Assembly (NCBI GenBank): GCA_036004445.1
Contig: DASYRL010000129.1
Coordinates: forward strand, 1-30,340
Direction of reading: 5' to 3'
Source of the DNA: DASXUC01 sp036004445
Lineage (GTDB): Bacteria; Sysuimicrobiota; Sysuimicrobiia; Sysuimicrobiales; Kaftiobacteriaceae
Length of the DNA stretch: 30,340 bases
In this document: one piece after another, positions 6,356-15,061 of the stretch
Position numbering within the stretch: position 1 is the first letter of the stretch
Layout: every line of letters begins with the position of its first letter
Program-made: the position numbers and the translations under genes
Notes under the pieces: model-generated
What the model saw: the letters and a program-made list of their open reading frames with translations, nothing else
Database searches by the model: none
What the model was told of the DNA's origin: nothing

Positions 6356-7894
6356 CTACCGGGCGTACTCGATGAAACGCGTCTCACGGCGGACGGTGAC
6401 CTTGATCTGCCCCGGAAACTCCAGCTCGTCTTCGATCTTTTTCGCGATGTCGTGCGCGAGGGTCTGAGCGGTCTGATCGTTGACTTCGTCCGGCGTGACA
6501 ATGACACGCACCTCGCGCCCGGCCTGAATCGCGTACGCTTTGTCCACGCCGGGAAACGACGTGGCCACGCGCTCGAGGTTCTCCATCCGCTTGACGAACA
6601 TCTCCGCGGTCTCTTTCCGGGCACCGGGCCGGCTCGCCGAGATCGCGTCGGCGGCGGCGACGATGATGGCCTCGATGTACTTGGGCTCCTCGTCGCCGTG
6701 ATGGTAGGCGACGGCATTGAGGACCTCCGGCGGCTCGTGGTACCGGCGGCAGATGTCCAGACCGATCGCCGTGTGCGTGCCTTCCACCTCATGGGTCAGC
6801 GCCTTGCCGATGTCGTGCAGCAGGGCCGCTCGCTTGGCCAGCTGGACGTTGGCGTCCAGGTAGCCGGCCAGCAGGCCCGCCAGGTGAGCCACTTCGATGG
6901 TATGGGCGAGCAGATTTTGTCCATACGAGAAGCGGAAGCGCAGCCGGCCCAGCAGTTTGATCTCTTCAGGGTGCAGGCCGTGGACGCCCGCCTCGAAGGC
7001 GGCGCGCTCCCCTTCTTCCTTGATCCGCTGGTCGATCTCGCGCTGGGCCTTCTCGACCATCTCTTCGATGCGGGCCGGGTGGATACGCCCGTCGGCGATG
7101 AGCTTCTCGAGGGCGATCTTCGCGATCTCGCGGCGGACGGGGTCGAACGATGAGAGGGTGACCGCTTCAGGCGTGTCGTCAATGATGAGGTCCACGCCGG
7201 TCAGTCCCTCGAGGGTCCGGATGTTTCGACCCTCGCGGCCGATGATGCGGCCTTTCATGTCGTCGTTGGGCAGGGGCACGACCGACACGGCGACGTCGGC
7301 GGTGTGATCGGCCGCGGTGCGCTGGATGGCGAGTGCAATGATCTCCCGAGCCCGGCGATCGGCCTCCTCGCGGGCTTCGGTCTCGATCTTCTTGATGATC
7401 TGCAGCGCGTCAGTGCGGGACGCGTCCTCGACCTGCTTGAGCAGTTGTTCTTTGGCCTGCTCCGCCGTCAACCCGGAAATCCGTGCGAGCTCGGTCCGCT
7501 GTGCTGCTACGAGGGCAGCAGCCTCCTCACGTGCCCTGGCGACCTCCTGCTCCTTCTCGGCCATGGCCCGTTCCCGGGCTTCGACCGCCTCGGTCTTCCG
7601 ATCCAACGATTCCTCACGCTGAACCAGGCGTCGCTCGAGACGCTGGACTTCGGTCCGCTGCTCGCGAATCTCCCGCTCCGCCTCACGCTGCAGGCGGATG
7701 GCCTCGTCTTTGGCCTCAACGACGGACTCACGGTGCTTCGCTTCGGCCTGTTTCGTGGCATCTTCGATGATTCGTCGAGCGGCCTCTTCGGCCGACCGAA
7801 TCCGCGCCTCAGCGACGTATCTCCGCAGGAGATATCCAAGGAGGAATGCTACCAACCCCGCCACGACAGCTGCGATGATCGTGGTGGATGGAAT
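6356..7894 (-). CDS. rny: Ribonuclease Y, apparently starting at an AUU codon
   Basis: RNase Y is the membrane-anchored endoribonuclease that starts mRNA decay in many Terrabacteria. Order of parts: an N-terminal membrane helix, a long charged coiled coil (about 30-200), a KH domain (GRIIGREGRNIRTLE) and an HD domain with HDIGK. Start choice: AAGGAGGTGA (7901-7910) is followed 6 bases later by ATT (7892-7894). Starting there gives residues PSTTIIAAVVAGLVAFLLG, a full membrane span, and 512 residues (family about 520). The next GTG (7862-7864) is nearly 40 bases from the ribosome site and would cut the helix in half. An in-frame TGA three codons before the ATT excludes any earlier start. ymdB follows after one base. 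AUU starts are rare and known for infC, where IF3 controls them. Confidence 0.93.
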   Translation of the reverse strand: MPSTTIIAAVVAGLVAFLLGYLLRRYVAEARIRSAEEAARRIIEDATKQAEAKHRESVVEAKDEAIRLQREAEREIREQRTEVQRLERRLVQREESLDRKTEAVEARERAMAEKEQEVARAREEAAALVAAQRTELARISGLTAEQAKEQLLKQVEDASRTDALQIIKKIETEAREEADRRAREIIALAIQRTAADHTADVAVSVVPLPNDDMKGRIIGREGRNIRTLEGLTGVDLIIDDTPEAVTLSSFDPVRREIAKIALEKLIADGRIHPARIEEMVEKAQREIDQRIKEEGERAAFEAGVHGLHPEEIKLLGRLRFRFSYGQNLLAHTIEVAHLAGLLAGYLDANVQLAKRAALLHDIGKALTHEVEGTHTAIGLDICRRYHEPPEVLNAVAYHHGDEEPKYIEAIIVAAADAISASRPGARKETAEMFVKRMENLERVATSFPGVDKAYAIQAGREVRVIVTPDEVNDQTAQTLAHDIAKKIEDELEFPGQIKVTVRRETRFIEYAR

Positions 7895-7900
7895 GGCGGG

Positions 7901-7910
7901 TCACCTCCTT
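7901..7910 (-). promoter_or_regulatory. Strong Shine-Dalgarno that points to the AUU start of rny
   Basis: AAGGAGGTGA on the minus strand is close to the complement of the 16S 3' end. The GGAGG core is 9 bases from ATT (7892-7894), and no ATG, GTG or TTG lies at usable distance. Confidence 0.8.
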
Positions 7911-7984
7911 ATGAAATTGGCTACGTCGCGGTGCGATGTCACCTCAACATAGAAAAGTCGCGCGCAGCGCGCGCGCTCACGGCC

Positions 7985-8013
7985 ATTCTAACACGGGGGG
8001 CGGGAAACGGGAA
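7985..8013 (-). promoter_or_regulatory. rny: Possible promoter for rny operon
   Basis: TAGAAT (7985-7990, minus strand) resembles a -10 box; 17 bases upstream, TTCCCG (8008-8013) is a poor -35. A GC-rich palindrome (7959-7973) would lie at the start of the transcript. This is the only sizeable gap before rny, so a promoter is expected here, but the match is weak. Confidence 0.3.
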
Positions 8014-8024
8014 CCATTCGACTC

Positions 8025-8041
8025 GCCCGGCGCGGCCGGGC
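8025..8041. terminator. GC hairpin after the recA-operon's last gene
   Basis: GCCCGGC-GCG-GCCGGGC forms a perfect 7-bp stem 17 bases past the stop of the YhaN-like gene (8059). There is no clear U-tract, so it may only slow polymerase or protect the 3' end. Confidence 0.35.
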
Positions 8042-8058
8042 TCGTTCATAGTCTGGAG

Positions 8059-10257
8059 TTAGTTCGAGCGACGGTCCCAGAGGGGTCCGACGGCGGGCAC
8101 CTCCGCAGGCGGACGGTCAGCGGCCGGCTCGGGCGCCGGGGGTCCGCCCGGGGCGCGGGCCGGCAGGAGCAACACCGTGTCGGCGTCGGCATCGAAGCGG
8201 CCTCCGCAGGTGAACAGAAACACCTGGTGGGTCTTGCTCAGCTCTTTGAGCAGTTCCGCCGCCGCGGCGCGCCGGCCGTCGTCAAACGTGATGAAGGGAT
8301 CGTCCAGCAGCAGCGGCGGGCGGCGTCCCTCGGCCAGCGCGGTGACGAGAGCAAACCGCAGACTGAGGTAGACGAGATCGATTGTTCCGCGGCTGAGGAA
8401 CGGCTCGCGGGGTTCCACCCTGCTGTCCGCATCCTCAGACCATACCCAGACCTGCAACGAGTCCTTCTCCACCTCGATCCGAGTGTAGCGGCCCCCGGAA
8501 AGGATCCGCAGGTAGTCGCTGGCCTTGCCTGCGACCACGTCTCGTACGGGTCGCTCGATGAGTCTCCTCGCCTCCTGCAGCCCATCCAGCGCGGCCCCGT
8601 AGACCTGGAAGCGGTGTTGGACAGCTTCGAGGGCGTCGGTGGCTTCCTGGAGCTGCTCCTCGACCGCGGCCAGATCTTCAGCCTGATCCTTCCGATGGTC
8701 GACCTCCCAGGACAGGCGTTTCGCCAGTTCCGAGAGCTCGGTGGTCTTCCGGGTCAGCGTCTCGATCTCGTCGCGGAGTTTCTGCGTCTCGAAGGCCGGG
8801 AGGCTCACCGCCGCGCGCTCGGGCGATTCCAGTTCCTTGGTGAGGCCATAGACGTCCGGGCGCAGCCGGTCGAGCCGTTCGCGCAGCGCCTCCTCCGACG
8901 CACCCGCCAGCAGCATCTCCTGCATTCTCAGGAGCTCCTCCCGCTGCCGGATGAGGTCGTGGTACGTCTGCAGCCGGCGCTCAGCTTGGACCAGCGTCTC
9001 GCCGCCCAGGGACGCCAGGAGGCCGGCGAGCTGTCCGCGCGCGGTGGCCAGTTCGCTCTCCAGCACCTGCAGACGGCTGTCGCGTTCCATGTGCTGCCGC
9101 TCCGCCGTCTGCCGATACATCCGCGAGCGGGACCAGCGGATCGTACCCACGGTGGCCAGCGCCAGCCCGATGATGCCCAGGGCGATGCCCGGAAGCGCCG
9201 CGATGAATTCACCCACGGCGGCGCCCAGCAGCAGCAGGATCACGCCTCCGGCGACCCACCCGGCCCATGTCTCCTTCGGCCGGACGTCAGTCGGCGGGAC
9301 GTCCTGGCGGAACGAGGCGATCTGCGTCTCCAGATGGCCGACGCGGCTCTCCCCTACGCGCGCGTCCCGAATCGTGGCGTCGTCGGGCATCCCCGCCGCC
9401 GTCGCGGTCTCCAGATCGCGCCCAAGCTGCACGAGTTGCTGCTTGAGGTGATCGATCCGTCCGACCCGCTCAGAGAGCATCGCTTCCTCGCGGCGGGCGG
9501 CGTCCAGCTGCCGGGTCAAGTCTTGCGTCTCCAGGTTCACCTTGAGCAGTTTCTGCTTGGCCGCCAGGGCCGACTCCGCCCCCGCCAGCGGCTGCTGCAG
9601 ATCCGCCAGTTCGCGCTGCTTCCGCTCGATCTGCGCGATATCGGCCAGGACCCGTTCGTGCTGCGCGGTAAGCGCCTTCACCCGGTCGTCGAGGGCTTTG
9701 AGCTCTCCCGGCTCCCGGGCAAGCGTCTTCCGCCCCTTTTCCATGTTCCGGACGTGGGAGGCGAGCAGTTTGATGGCGTCGTCGACGTCGGCGCCGCCAC
9801 CGAGCACCCGGCTGAGCTCCTTGGACACGCTGGTCAGCTGCACCCGTTCGAGCTCCGCCTGCGCGACTTCTGCGGTAATCTGGAACACCTCACGGCTCGA
9901 CAGACCCAGGAACTCACAGAGGCGCTCATTGATCCGTTTGTGCTGGTCCAGTGTCTCGCCCGCCCCCGAGAAGAAGACCTTGCGTCCCTGAAAATCTTTG
10001 CTCAGGCGGTACCGGTGTCCGTCGATCTCAAACTCGAGGTCCAGCGCGGGGAGCTGTTCGGCGCCCCACGTGCGGTAGGTATCGATCTGCGCCGATGTCG
10101 AGCTGGGATTCCCGTACAGCGCGGCGCGGATCGCCGTACGCAGCGACGACTTTCCGGACTCGTTGGGACCCACGACGACGTTGATCCCGGGCGCAAACTC
10201 AAACGTACGATCGGAAAATCCCAGGAACCGGCGCAGGCGCAGGCGGCGTAGGATCAT
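8059..10257 (-). CDS. SbcC/YhaN-like ATPase with central membrane hairpin
   Basis: A 732-residue SMC/Rad50-type ATPase. Starting at ATG 10257 (4-bp ATGA overlap with the upstream nuclease gene), it has Walker A GPNESGKSS (residues 30-38), long coiled coils on both sides of the centre, a C-terminal signature-like LSRGTIDLVYLSL (about 618) and Walker B PLLLDDPF (about 645). At the hinge, about residues 329-374, are two hydrophobic segments (WVAGGVILLLLGAAVG and LPGIALGIIGLALATVG), which canonical SbcC (about 1050 residues with a zinc hook) lacks; this matches the YhaN type. No CxxC hook was seen. With the upstream SbcD/YhaO-like protein it should form an ATP-driven DNA-end nuclease complex, here possibly tethered to the membrane. 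The open frame extends to 10734 inside the neighbour, but that part is not homologous-looking. Confidence 0.88.
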   Translation of the reverse strand: MILRRLRLRRFLGFSDRTFEFAPGINVVVGPNESGKSSLRTAIRAALYGNPSSTSAQIDTYRTWGAEQLPALDLEFEIDGHRYRLSKDFQGRKVFFSGAGETLDQHKRINERLCEFLGLSSREVFQITAEVAQAELERVQLTSVSKELSRVLGGGADVDDAIKLLASHVRNMEKGRKTLAREPGELKALDDRVKALTAQHERVLADIAQIERKQRELADLQQPLAGAESALAAKQKLLKVNLETQDLTRQLDAARREEAMLSERVGRIDHLKQQLVQLGRDLETATAAGMPDDATIRDARVGESRVGHLETQIASFRQDVPPTDVRPKETWAGWVAGGVILLLLGAAVGEFIAALPGIALGIIGLALATVGTIRWSRSRMYRQTAERQHMERDSRLQVLESELATARGQLAGLLASLGGETLVQAERRLQTYHDLIRQREELLRMQEMLLAGASEEALRERLDRLRPDVYGLTKELESPERAAVSLPAFETQKLRDEIETLTRKTTELSELAKRLSWEVDHRKDQAEDLAAVEEQLQEATDALEAVQHRFQVYGAALDGLQEARRLIERPVRDVVAGKASDYLRILSGGRYTRIEVEKDSLQVWVWSEDADSRVEPREPFLSRGTIDLVYLSLRFALVTALAEGRRPPLLLDDPFITFDDGRRAAAAELLKELSKTHQVFLFTCGGRFDADADTVLLLPARAPGGPPAPEPAADRPPAEVPAVGPLWDRRSN

Positions 10258-11375
10258 ACCAGCACCTCGTCGCGTCCGCTGACGATGGCGGCGCCGACCT
10301 GCATGGCCTCCTCGAGGACCGGCCGCTCCTCGTCCGAGGCCGCCGCGATACGCTCGCGCATCAGGAGCACGAACCGGCCCAGCACCGTCTGCGGCGAGAA
10401 GGCTTCCAGGGCGGCCTGATCCAGCCACACGCGGGATCGGTTGGTGATCCGCAGGCGGAAGAACCGGTCGGCGAATTCCTGCTCGAGGGCCTCGACGTTG
10501 GTCGTCCGGTGCAGCGGCATCAAGCCAGTGAGAACCGCCTCGTAGACCAGCGCCGGGTCGGCGGCGTCCGCCAGGGCGGCCCGCAGGGCCGGTTCGTCCA
10601 CCTGCGCGGCGTCGAACTCCCGGCGCATGGACCGCCGTTCCCCGACCTGCACCGGGGTCACCTGCGCCGCACCGGGCTCCGGGAGCGCGATCACCAGCAC
10701 CTGTCCGCTGCCGGGCTGATCGAAGCCGAGCCATTCCGGAGCTCCGGCATACCAGGCAGCGGTCGGAGGCGGCGTGATCTCGAAGGCGGAGTGCCAGTCG
10801 CCAAGAGCAAGGTAGTCGAGCTTCAACCCCTTGATGTCCTGAGGGTGGATGACGTGCGGGCCTTCCACCTGGCCGGCCCGGAAGGTCGATCCGTGCGCGA
10901 CCCCGACGACAAACCGCGACGGCCGGTGTCGGGGCCAGTCCGCTAGCGGGGACTGAGGCTGTCCCAGGAGCGCCGAGCGGGCAACGATGGTCAGCTCGTG
11001 CTCCGGCAGCGTGTGGACTTCGGGGGCGGGTCCCACGAGGCGGAGCCGGGATGCCGCGCCGGTGAGCTGGGCGGCCGGACCGACGCGGCCGTCGGTGCCG
11101 AGGTCGTGGTTCCCCGCGATCAGGAAGGTCTCAATGCCCGCGTCATCGAGCGCGCGGAGCTGCTGGGCCACGAACCGGACCAGCGTGTCCGATGGCTTCG
11201 GTGTATCGAAGAGGTCGCCGGCGATGAGCACGACGGAGACCTCCCGCTCGATGGCGAGACGCACCGCGCGCTCGAACGCCCCGGCCACGGCCCGGCGCTG
11301 CTCCGCGCCGCGGCGTCCGAGCATTCGAAACGTCTTGCCGAGATGGACGTCGGCGACGTGCAGGAGTCGGATCAT
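10254..11375 (-). CDS. SbcD/YhaO-like DNA exonuclease (metallophosphoesterase)
   Basis: A 373-residue Mre11/SbcD-type nuclease. Metal-binding motifs in order: DVHLG (residues 9-13), GDLFD (53-57), GNHD (88-91), and later AHGS and LGDWH in place of the common GHxH; the second His is kept. The C-terminal 120 residues form the expected capping and ATPase-binding region. The start ATG overlaps the helicase-nuclease stop (ATGA), and its own stop overlaps the start of the YhaN-like ATPase (ATGA), a strong sign that the two proteins are made in fixed ratio as a complex. The family resects or clears DNA ends and hairpins. Sits in the recA operon, so SOS induction is likely. Confidence 0.92.
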   Translation of the reverse strand: MIRLLHVADVHLGKTFRMLGRRGAEQRRAVAGAFERAVRLAIEREVSVVLIAGDLFDTPKPSDTLVRFVAQQLRALDDAGIETFLIAGNHDLGTDGRVGPAAQLTGAASRLRLVGPAPEVHTLPEHELTIVARSALLGQPQSPLADWPRHRPSRFVVGVAHGSTFRAGQVEGPHVIHPQDIKGLKLDYLALGDWHSAFEITPPPTAAWYAGAPEWLGFDQPGSGQVLVIALPEPGAAQVTPVQVGERRSMRREFDAAQVDEPALRAALADAADPALVYEAVLTGLMPLHRTTNVEALEQEFADRFFRLRITNRSRVWLDQAALEAFSPQTVLGRFVLLMRERIAAASDEERPVLEEAMQVGAAIVSGRDEVLV

Positions 11376-14300
11376 GCGTCCTCGAGCTCCGGATCTCCCG
11401 TCGCAGTGTACGGGCAGATCGACGCGAACGCGCAGAACCGGCAGGCCTTGTAGAAATCCGGCGTGGCGATGAACCGCTGGCCGCGCACGCCGGCCGCCGC
11501 GCGTTCGACGACCGCGATGGTTTGTCCCAGCATTTCGTCGTCGGGGACCGCCTGCCCTATGATGACCTGCTGGGCTCCCAGGAAGTGCATCTCCATGCGG
11601 GTCGGGACGACGCCGTAGGTCTCGCGGTAGGCCAGCGCGTAGATCGCCAGCTGCAGGCTCTCGCGCGCGCGCCGGTCCGCGTCTTTCTGCGTCCGAACGT
11701 CGGTCGTCTTGAAGTCGATCAGGACGACGTCGTCTCCCCGCAGGTCCACCCGGTCCCAGCGGCCTTTCACCCGGGTCGTTCCCACCTGGAATGCAAAGGG
11801 CGCCTCGACGAAAGTCGGCACCTGACCGCTGGTTTCCTGGAACTCGAAGAAGCGGGCCAGTACCTCCCGTCCTTCGTCCAGCCGCCGGTCTTCGTGCTCG
11901 CGGCTGATGAAGCCCTCGTTCACCCAGGCGCGCTCGTAGTGGTGCACCAGGTCGTCGAGGGTCACGTTCTGGCGGCGCGCCTTCCGGCGGTGGTATTCGC
12001 GGATTGCCTCGTGGATGGCCGTTCCATACACGATGCGGTGGTCGCGCAGCAGCGGGACACGCAGGATGTGCGTGTACTTGAACTTCAGCGGACAGGTTTC
12101 GTAGTCGTCGACCTGGCGAAACGACAGGGATACCGGCTGGTCCGGCGGCACCACCCCCGCGAGCAGCTGTTGGCCGTCGACGGGCGGCGCGTGACGGTGG
12201 ATCGCTTCGACCGCCGACACTTTGAACGCGGCCGCGTCGACCTGGGGCAGGTCGAGGGCTTCGAGGACAAAGCGGCTGATCTTCCGCGGCCGCACGCCGC
12301 CGTAGTCCCGCGCGCTCGTCAGGTACAGCTCGTGCTGCGCGCGGGTCATCGCGACGTAGAACAGGCGGCGTTCTTCCTGCAGGTGAAAATCCCCCGCCGG
12401 CAGGATGTCGCGGATCAACGCGTCCGGCATCGGGATAGGCTCGACGCGGTGGCGGGTCGGGAACCGGTCCGACACGCAGCTCACGAGGAACACGACGGGA
12501 AACTCCAGCCCTTTCGCCTTGTGGACCGTGAGCACGCTGACCGCATCCTGATCGAATTCCGCCTCGGCCACGGCGGGATCGTCTCCGGCGGCGATGAGGT
12601 CGTCCATGTGCGCGACGAACTCCGGGACCCGGTCGTACGCCGCGATCTCCCCGTACTTGGCGACGAGGTCGAAAAATCGCGCCAGGTTGCTGACTTTGAC
12701 TTCGTCCTCGCGCACGCCGGAGGTCGCCAGGCGCCGGATGTAGCCCGAGCGCGTGACCAGGAACTCGTAGAGCACGCGGCCGGTGGCGTGGTCGTTCATC
12801 AGCCGGCGCATCTCCTCCAGATCTTCAAGCAGCTTGGCGATCGCCGCACGGCTCTCTGCGGCCAACTCTTCGGCGAGGTCAGGGTAGAGGTCGAGCCGGC
12901 GGAACACGTGCTCGAGGGTGCGGTTCTTGCGCGAGGCGTAGCTCAGCGCCTTGGCGACGTCGGTCGCGGCGACGAGGTACAGGGGCGAGATGCCCAGGTA
13001 GTAGAGGCTCAGACTGTCGGCCGGCCGGGCGAGCACCCGCAGGAACGCCATCGCCAGGCGGATCTCCTCGCGGTTGTACAGTCCCCGGCTGCCCGTAAAG
13101 CGGTGCGGCACGCCGCGGACGTTGAGCGAGCGCAGAAACGGGTCGGCGTCGTTGTTGCTGCGGACGAGGATGGCGAAGTCGCCGTAGCGCGCTTCACCGG
13201 CCTCCACCCGCTGCGCGATCGTCGCGGCCACCCAATCGGCCTCGCTGCTGAGCGTGTCGAAGTGGTGGTGCTCGGCGGCCCGGCCCTGCGGGCGGACGGC
13301 GGCCAGCCGTTTGTCGACGCCGGCTCTGACTTCCAGCCGGTCCGGATCGTTGTGCCGGACCAGCCGGTACGCGGGATCGAGAATCCCCTGGTGCGAGCGG
13401 AAGTTTGTCGTCAGGACGACTTTCGCCGCGTCCGGGTACACGTCGAGGAAGGTGAGGATGTTGCTGATGGCCGCGCCGCGGAATTTGTAGATCGACTGGT
13501 CGTCGTCACCGACGACGGTGATGTTGCGGTGGTCCCCGGCCAGCAGCCGCACGAGCTGGAACTGGGCGTAGTTGGTGTCCTGGAATTCGTCGACGAGGAT
13601 GGCCGCAAAGCGTTCCTGGTACTCGCGCAAGATGGCCGGCCGCTCGCGGAACAAGCGCAGCGGCAGGGTAATCAGATCGCCGAAATCGACCAGCCCTTCG
13701 CGTGCCAGCAGGTCCTGATAGCGCTGATAGGTCAATGCGACTTCACGCTGCCGGCGCGAGAGATCCGCCAGGTCGGCGTCGGCCGGCGCCGCCTCGGCGC
13801 GCGCGACCAGGCCATCGGCGTACGCCAGGTAGTCGGCCGGACTGACGTCTTCATCCTTCGCCCGGCTGAACACCGAGAGCAGCGCGGCGATATGCCGGGT
13901 CGGGTCCCCCAGCGGGCGATAGAGGTCCAGCGGCAGGTCGAACAGCCGGTCACGGAGGAAGATGACCTGCTCCGCACGGGTGAGGATCCGGAAGTCCGGC
14001 GCGAGGCCGAGGTCCAGCGCGTAGTCCCGCAGCACGCGGTCTCCGAACGCGTGAAACGTGTTGATCGCCACGTCGGTATACCCGTATGGAACGAGGACAT
14101 CGACCCGTTCTTCCATTTCGGCGGCGGCCTTGTCGGTAAACGTGAGCGCCAGGACCTCCGAGGGCCGCGCCCGCTTCGTGGCGATCAGCCAGGCCATCCG
14201 GCGTGTGATCACAGTGGTCTTTCCGGTCCCCGCCCCGGCGACGATCAGCAGCGGGCCGCGGTCATGTGTGACCGCCTTCCGCTGCTGCGCGTCCAGCCCG

Positions 14301-14413
14301 TCGAGGATGGCGTCGGCGGCCGGGTGGGTCTCACGCAGGGGCCGTTCGTCGAAGGTCAGCGTCAGCTGCCCGCCGGGGACGCTTTCGGTCGCACGGAGGG
14401 TCTCAGTCGTCAC
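11372..14413 (-). CDS. UvrD-type helicase fused to Fe-S RecB-like nuclease
   Basis: A 1013-residue single-chain helicase-nuclease. Superfamily 1 motifs: LDAQQRKAV (Q motif), Walker A AGAGTGKT (59-66), DEFQDT (about 270), GDDDQSIYKFRG (about 300), VHKAKGLEF (about 629) and FYVAMTRAQ (about 686). The C-terminal PD-(D/E)XK domain shows GTAIHEAI, GRWDRVD (about 888), LIDFKTTD (about 899) and the QLAIYALAY helix. Four cysteines, one in YETCPLKF (about 775) and three in CRFCAFASIC (about 990), match the Fe-S staple of AddB, Cas4 and Dna2. It could do alone what AddAB or RecBCD do, unwinding and trimming double-strand breaks for RecA. GTG start at 14413 overlaps the recX stop (GTGA); the stop overlaps the next start. 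Confidence 0.94.
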   Translation of the reverse strand: MTTETLRATESVPGGQLTLTFDERPLRETHPAADAILDGLDAQQRKAVTHDRGPLLIVAGAGTGKTTVITRRMAWLIATKRARPSEVLALTFTDKAAAEMEERVDVLVPYGYTDVAINTFHAFGDRVLRDYALDLGLAPDFRILTRAEQVIFLRDRLFDLPLDLYRPLGDPTRHIAALLSVFSRAKDEDVSPADYLAYADGLVARAEAAPADADLADLSRRQREVALTYQRYQDLLAREGLVDFGDLITLPLRLFRERPAILREYQERFAAILVDEFQDTNYAQFQLVRLLAGDHRNITVVGDDDQSIYKFRGAAISNILTFLDVYPDAAKVVLTTNFRSHQGILDPAYRLVRHNDPDRLEVRAGVDKRLAAVRPQGRAAEHHHFDTLSSEADWVAATIAQRVEAGEARYGDFAILVRSNNDADPFLRSLNVRGVPHRFTGSRGLYNREEIRLAMAFLRVLARPADSLSLYYLGISPLYLVAATDVAKALSYASRKNRTLEHVFRRLDLYPDLAEELAAESRAAIAKLLEDLEEMRRLMNDHATGRVLYEFLVTRSGYIRRLATSGVREDEVKVSNLARFFDLVAKYGEIAAYDRVPEFVAHMDDLIAAGDDPAVAEAEFDQDAVSVLTVHKAKGLEFPVVFLVSCVSDRFPTRHRVEPIPMPDALIRDILPAGDFHLQEERRLFYVAMTRAQHELYLTSARDYGGVRPRKISRFVLEALDLPQVDAAAFKVSAVEAIHRHAPPVDGQQLLAGVVPPDQPVSLSFRQVDDYETCPLKFKYTHILRVPLLRDHRIVYGTAIHEAIREYHRRKARRQNVTLDDLVHHYERAWVNEGFISREHEDRRLDEGREVLARFFEFQETSGQVPTFVEAPFAFQVGTTRVKGRWDRVDLRGDDVVLIDFKTTDVRTQKDADRRARESLQLAIYALAYRETYGVVPTRMEMHFLGAQQVIIGQAVPDDEMLGQTIAVVERAAAGVRGQRFIATPDFYKACRFCAFASICPYTATGDPELEDA

Positions 14414-15057
14414 GGTTGCGCCGCGTCGGGAGGGGTCCCCAGGATCTGGGCCAGGGTGCTGATGATGACATGGGTCGAGAATCCGCGTCGCTCCAGTGCC
14501 GCGGCCAACCGGCGATAGGCCGTCTTGCGGTCGGCCGTCTGATAGCGGCGCGCGAGCGTGCGGGCGGCGGCCAGCGCCAGGGCGGCTTCGTCCTCCGGAT
14601 CCAGCCGGTCGTTGACCGCGTCATCGATGACGCGGCGGTCGATCCCCTTGCGGCGCAGTTCGGCCCGCAGCCGTACGGCGCCGGCGGGACGGTGGGCCAC
14701 GCGGCCGTCGATCCACAACCGGGCAAAGCGCGCATCGTCAAGCAGGCCATCGCGTTCCAGTTCGTCGAGGAGCTGGCCGGTAGCGGACGGCGGCACGCGT
14801 CGCATTTGGAGGCGGGTTAGCATCTCGTGGCGGCTGCGCGGCCGGATGGCCAGCAATCGGTAGGCGAACACCCGGGCTCCGGCGATCGCGTCTTGCAGCC
14901 GGAGCGTCGCCAACGCATCATCGCCGACCTCGTCGCCCTCGGCCAACCCCAGCGCGGCGATGTCGGCGGAACGCACGCGCAGGCGGGTGCCATCGGCGAA
15001 CGTTACTCGCTGGTCGCCCCAGCGACCTCTGGGCGGGTCCAGCCGGACGATGCGCAC
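14410..15057 (-). CDS. recX: Regulatory protein RecX
   Basis: A 215-residue RecX protein, a small helical repeat protein that binds along RecA filaments and limits their activity. The family block is seen as RSRHEMLTRLQMRRV, then LDELERDGLLDDARFARLW and the third repeat with RAELRRKGI. The N-terminal 55 residues form a beta-rich extension common in Terrabacteria. GTG start at 15055-15057 lies 4 bases after the recA stop, and its TGA overlaps the GTG of the helicase-nuclease, so it is translated together with both. Confidence 0.93.
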   Translation of the reverse strand: MRIVRLDPPRGRWGDQRVTFADGTRLRVRSADIAALGLAEGDEVGDDALATLRLQDAIAGARVFAYRLLAIRPRSRHEMLTRLQMRRVPPSATGQLLDELERDGLLDDARFARLWIDGRVAHRPAGAVRLRAELRRKGIDRRVIDDAVNDRLDPEDEAALALAAARTLARRYQTADRKTAYRRLAAALERRGFSTHVIISTLAQILGTPPDAAQP

Positions 15058-15061
15058 GGCG

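Noticed and set aside
6355..6792. Extension of ymdB upstream of ATG 6354
   Set aside because: The extra 146 residues are Arg/Ser-rich and overlap the conserved HD-domain coding sequence of rny in another frame; the family begins at MRILVIGD.
7862..7864. GTG as start of rny
   Set aside because: It is about 36 bases from the Shine-Dalgarno and removes half of the membrane helix; ATT at 7892-7894 fits better.
7959..7976. CGCGCGC palindrome upstream of rny as a terminator
   Set aside because: A low-complexity CG run followed on the minus strand by ACTTTTCT; stem is short with a 3-base loop, and it would lie in the rny leader, so termination there is doubtful.
7936..10251. Plus-strand open frame of 771 codons opposite the YhaN-like gene
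   Set aside because: Antisense shadow of a gene with clear Walker motifs.
11522..14518. Very long open frame on the plus strand (998 codons)
   Set aside because: It lies exactly opposite the helicase-nuclease gene, which has all helicase and nuclease motifs. High GC leaves antisense frames open; the plus-strand translation has no recognisable domain.
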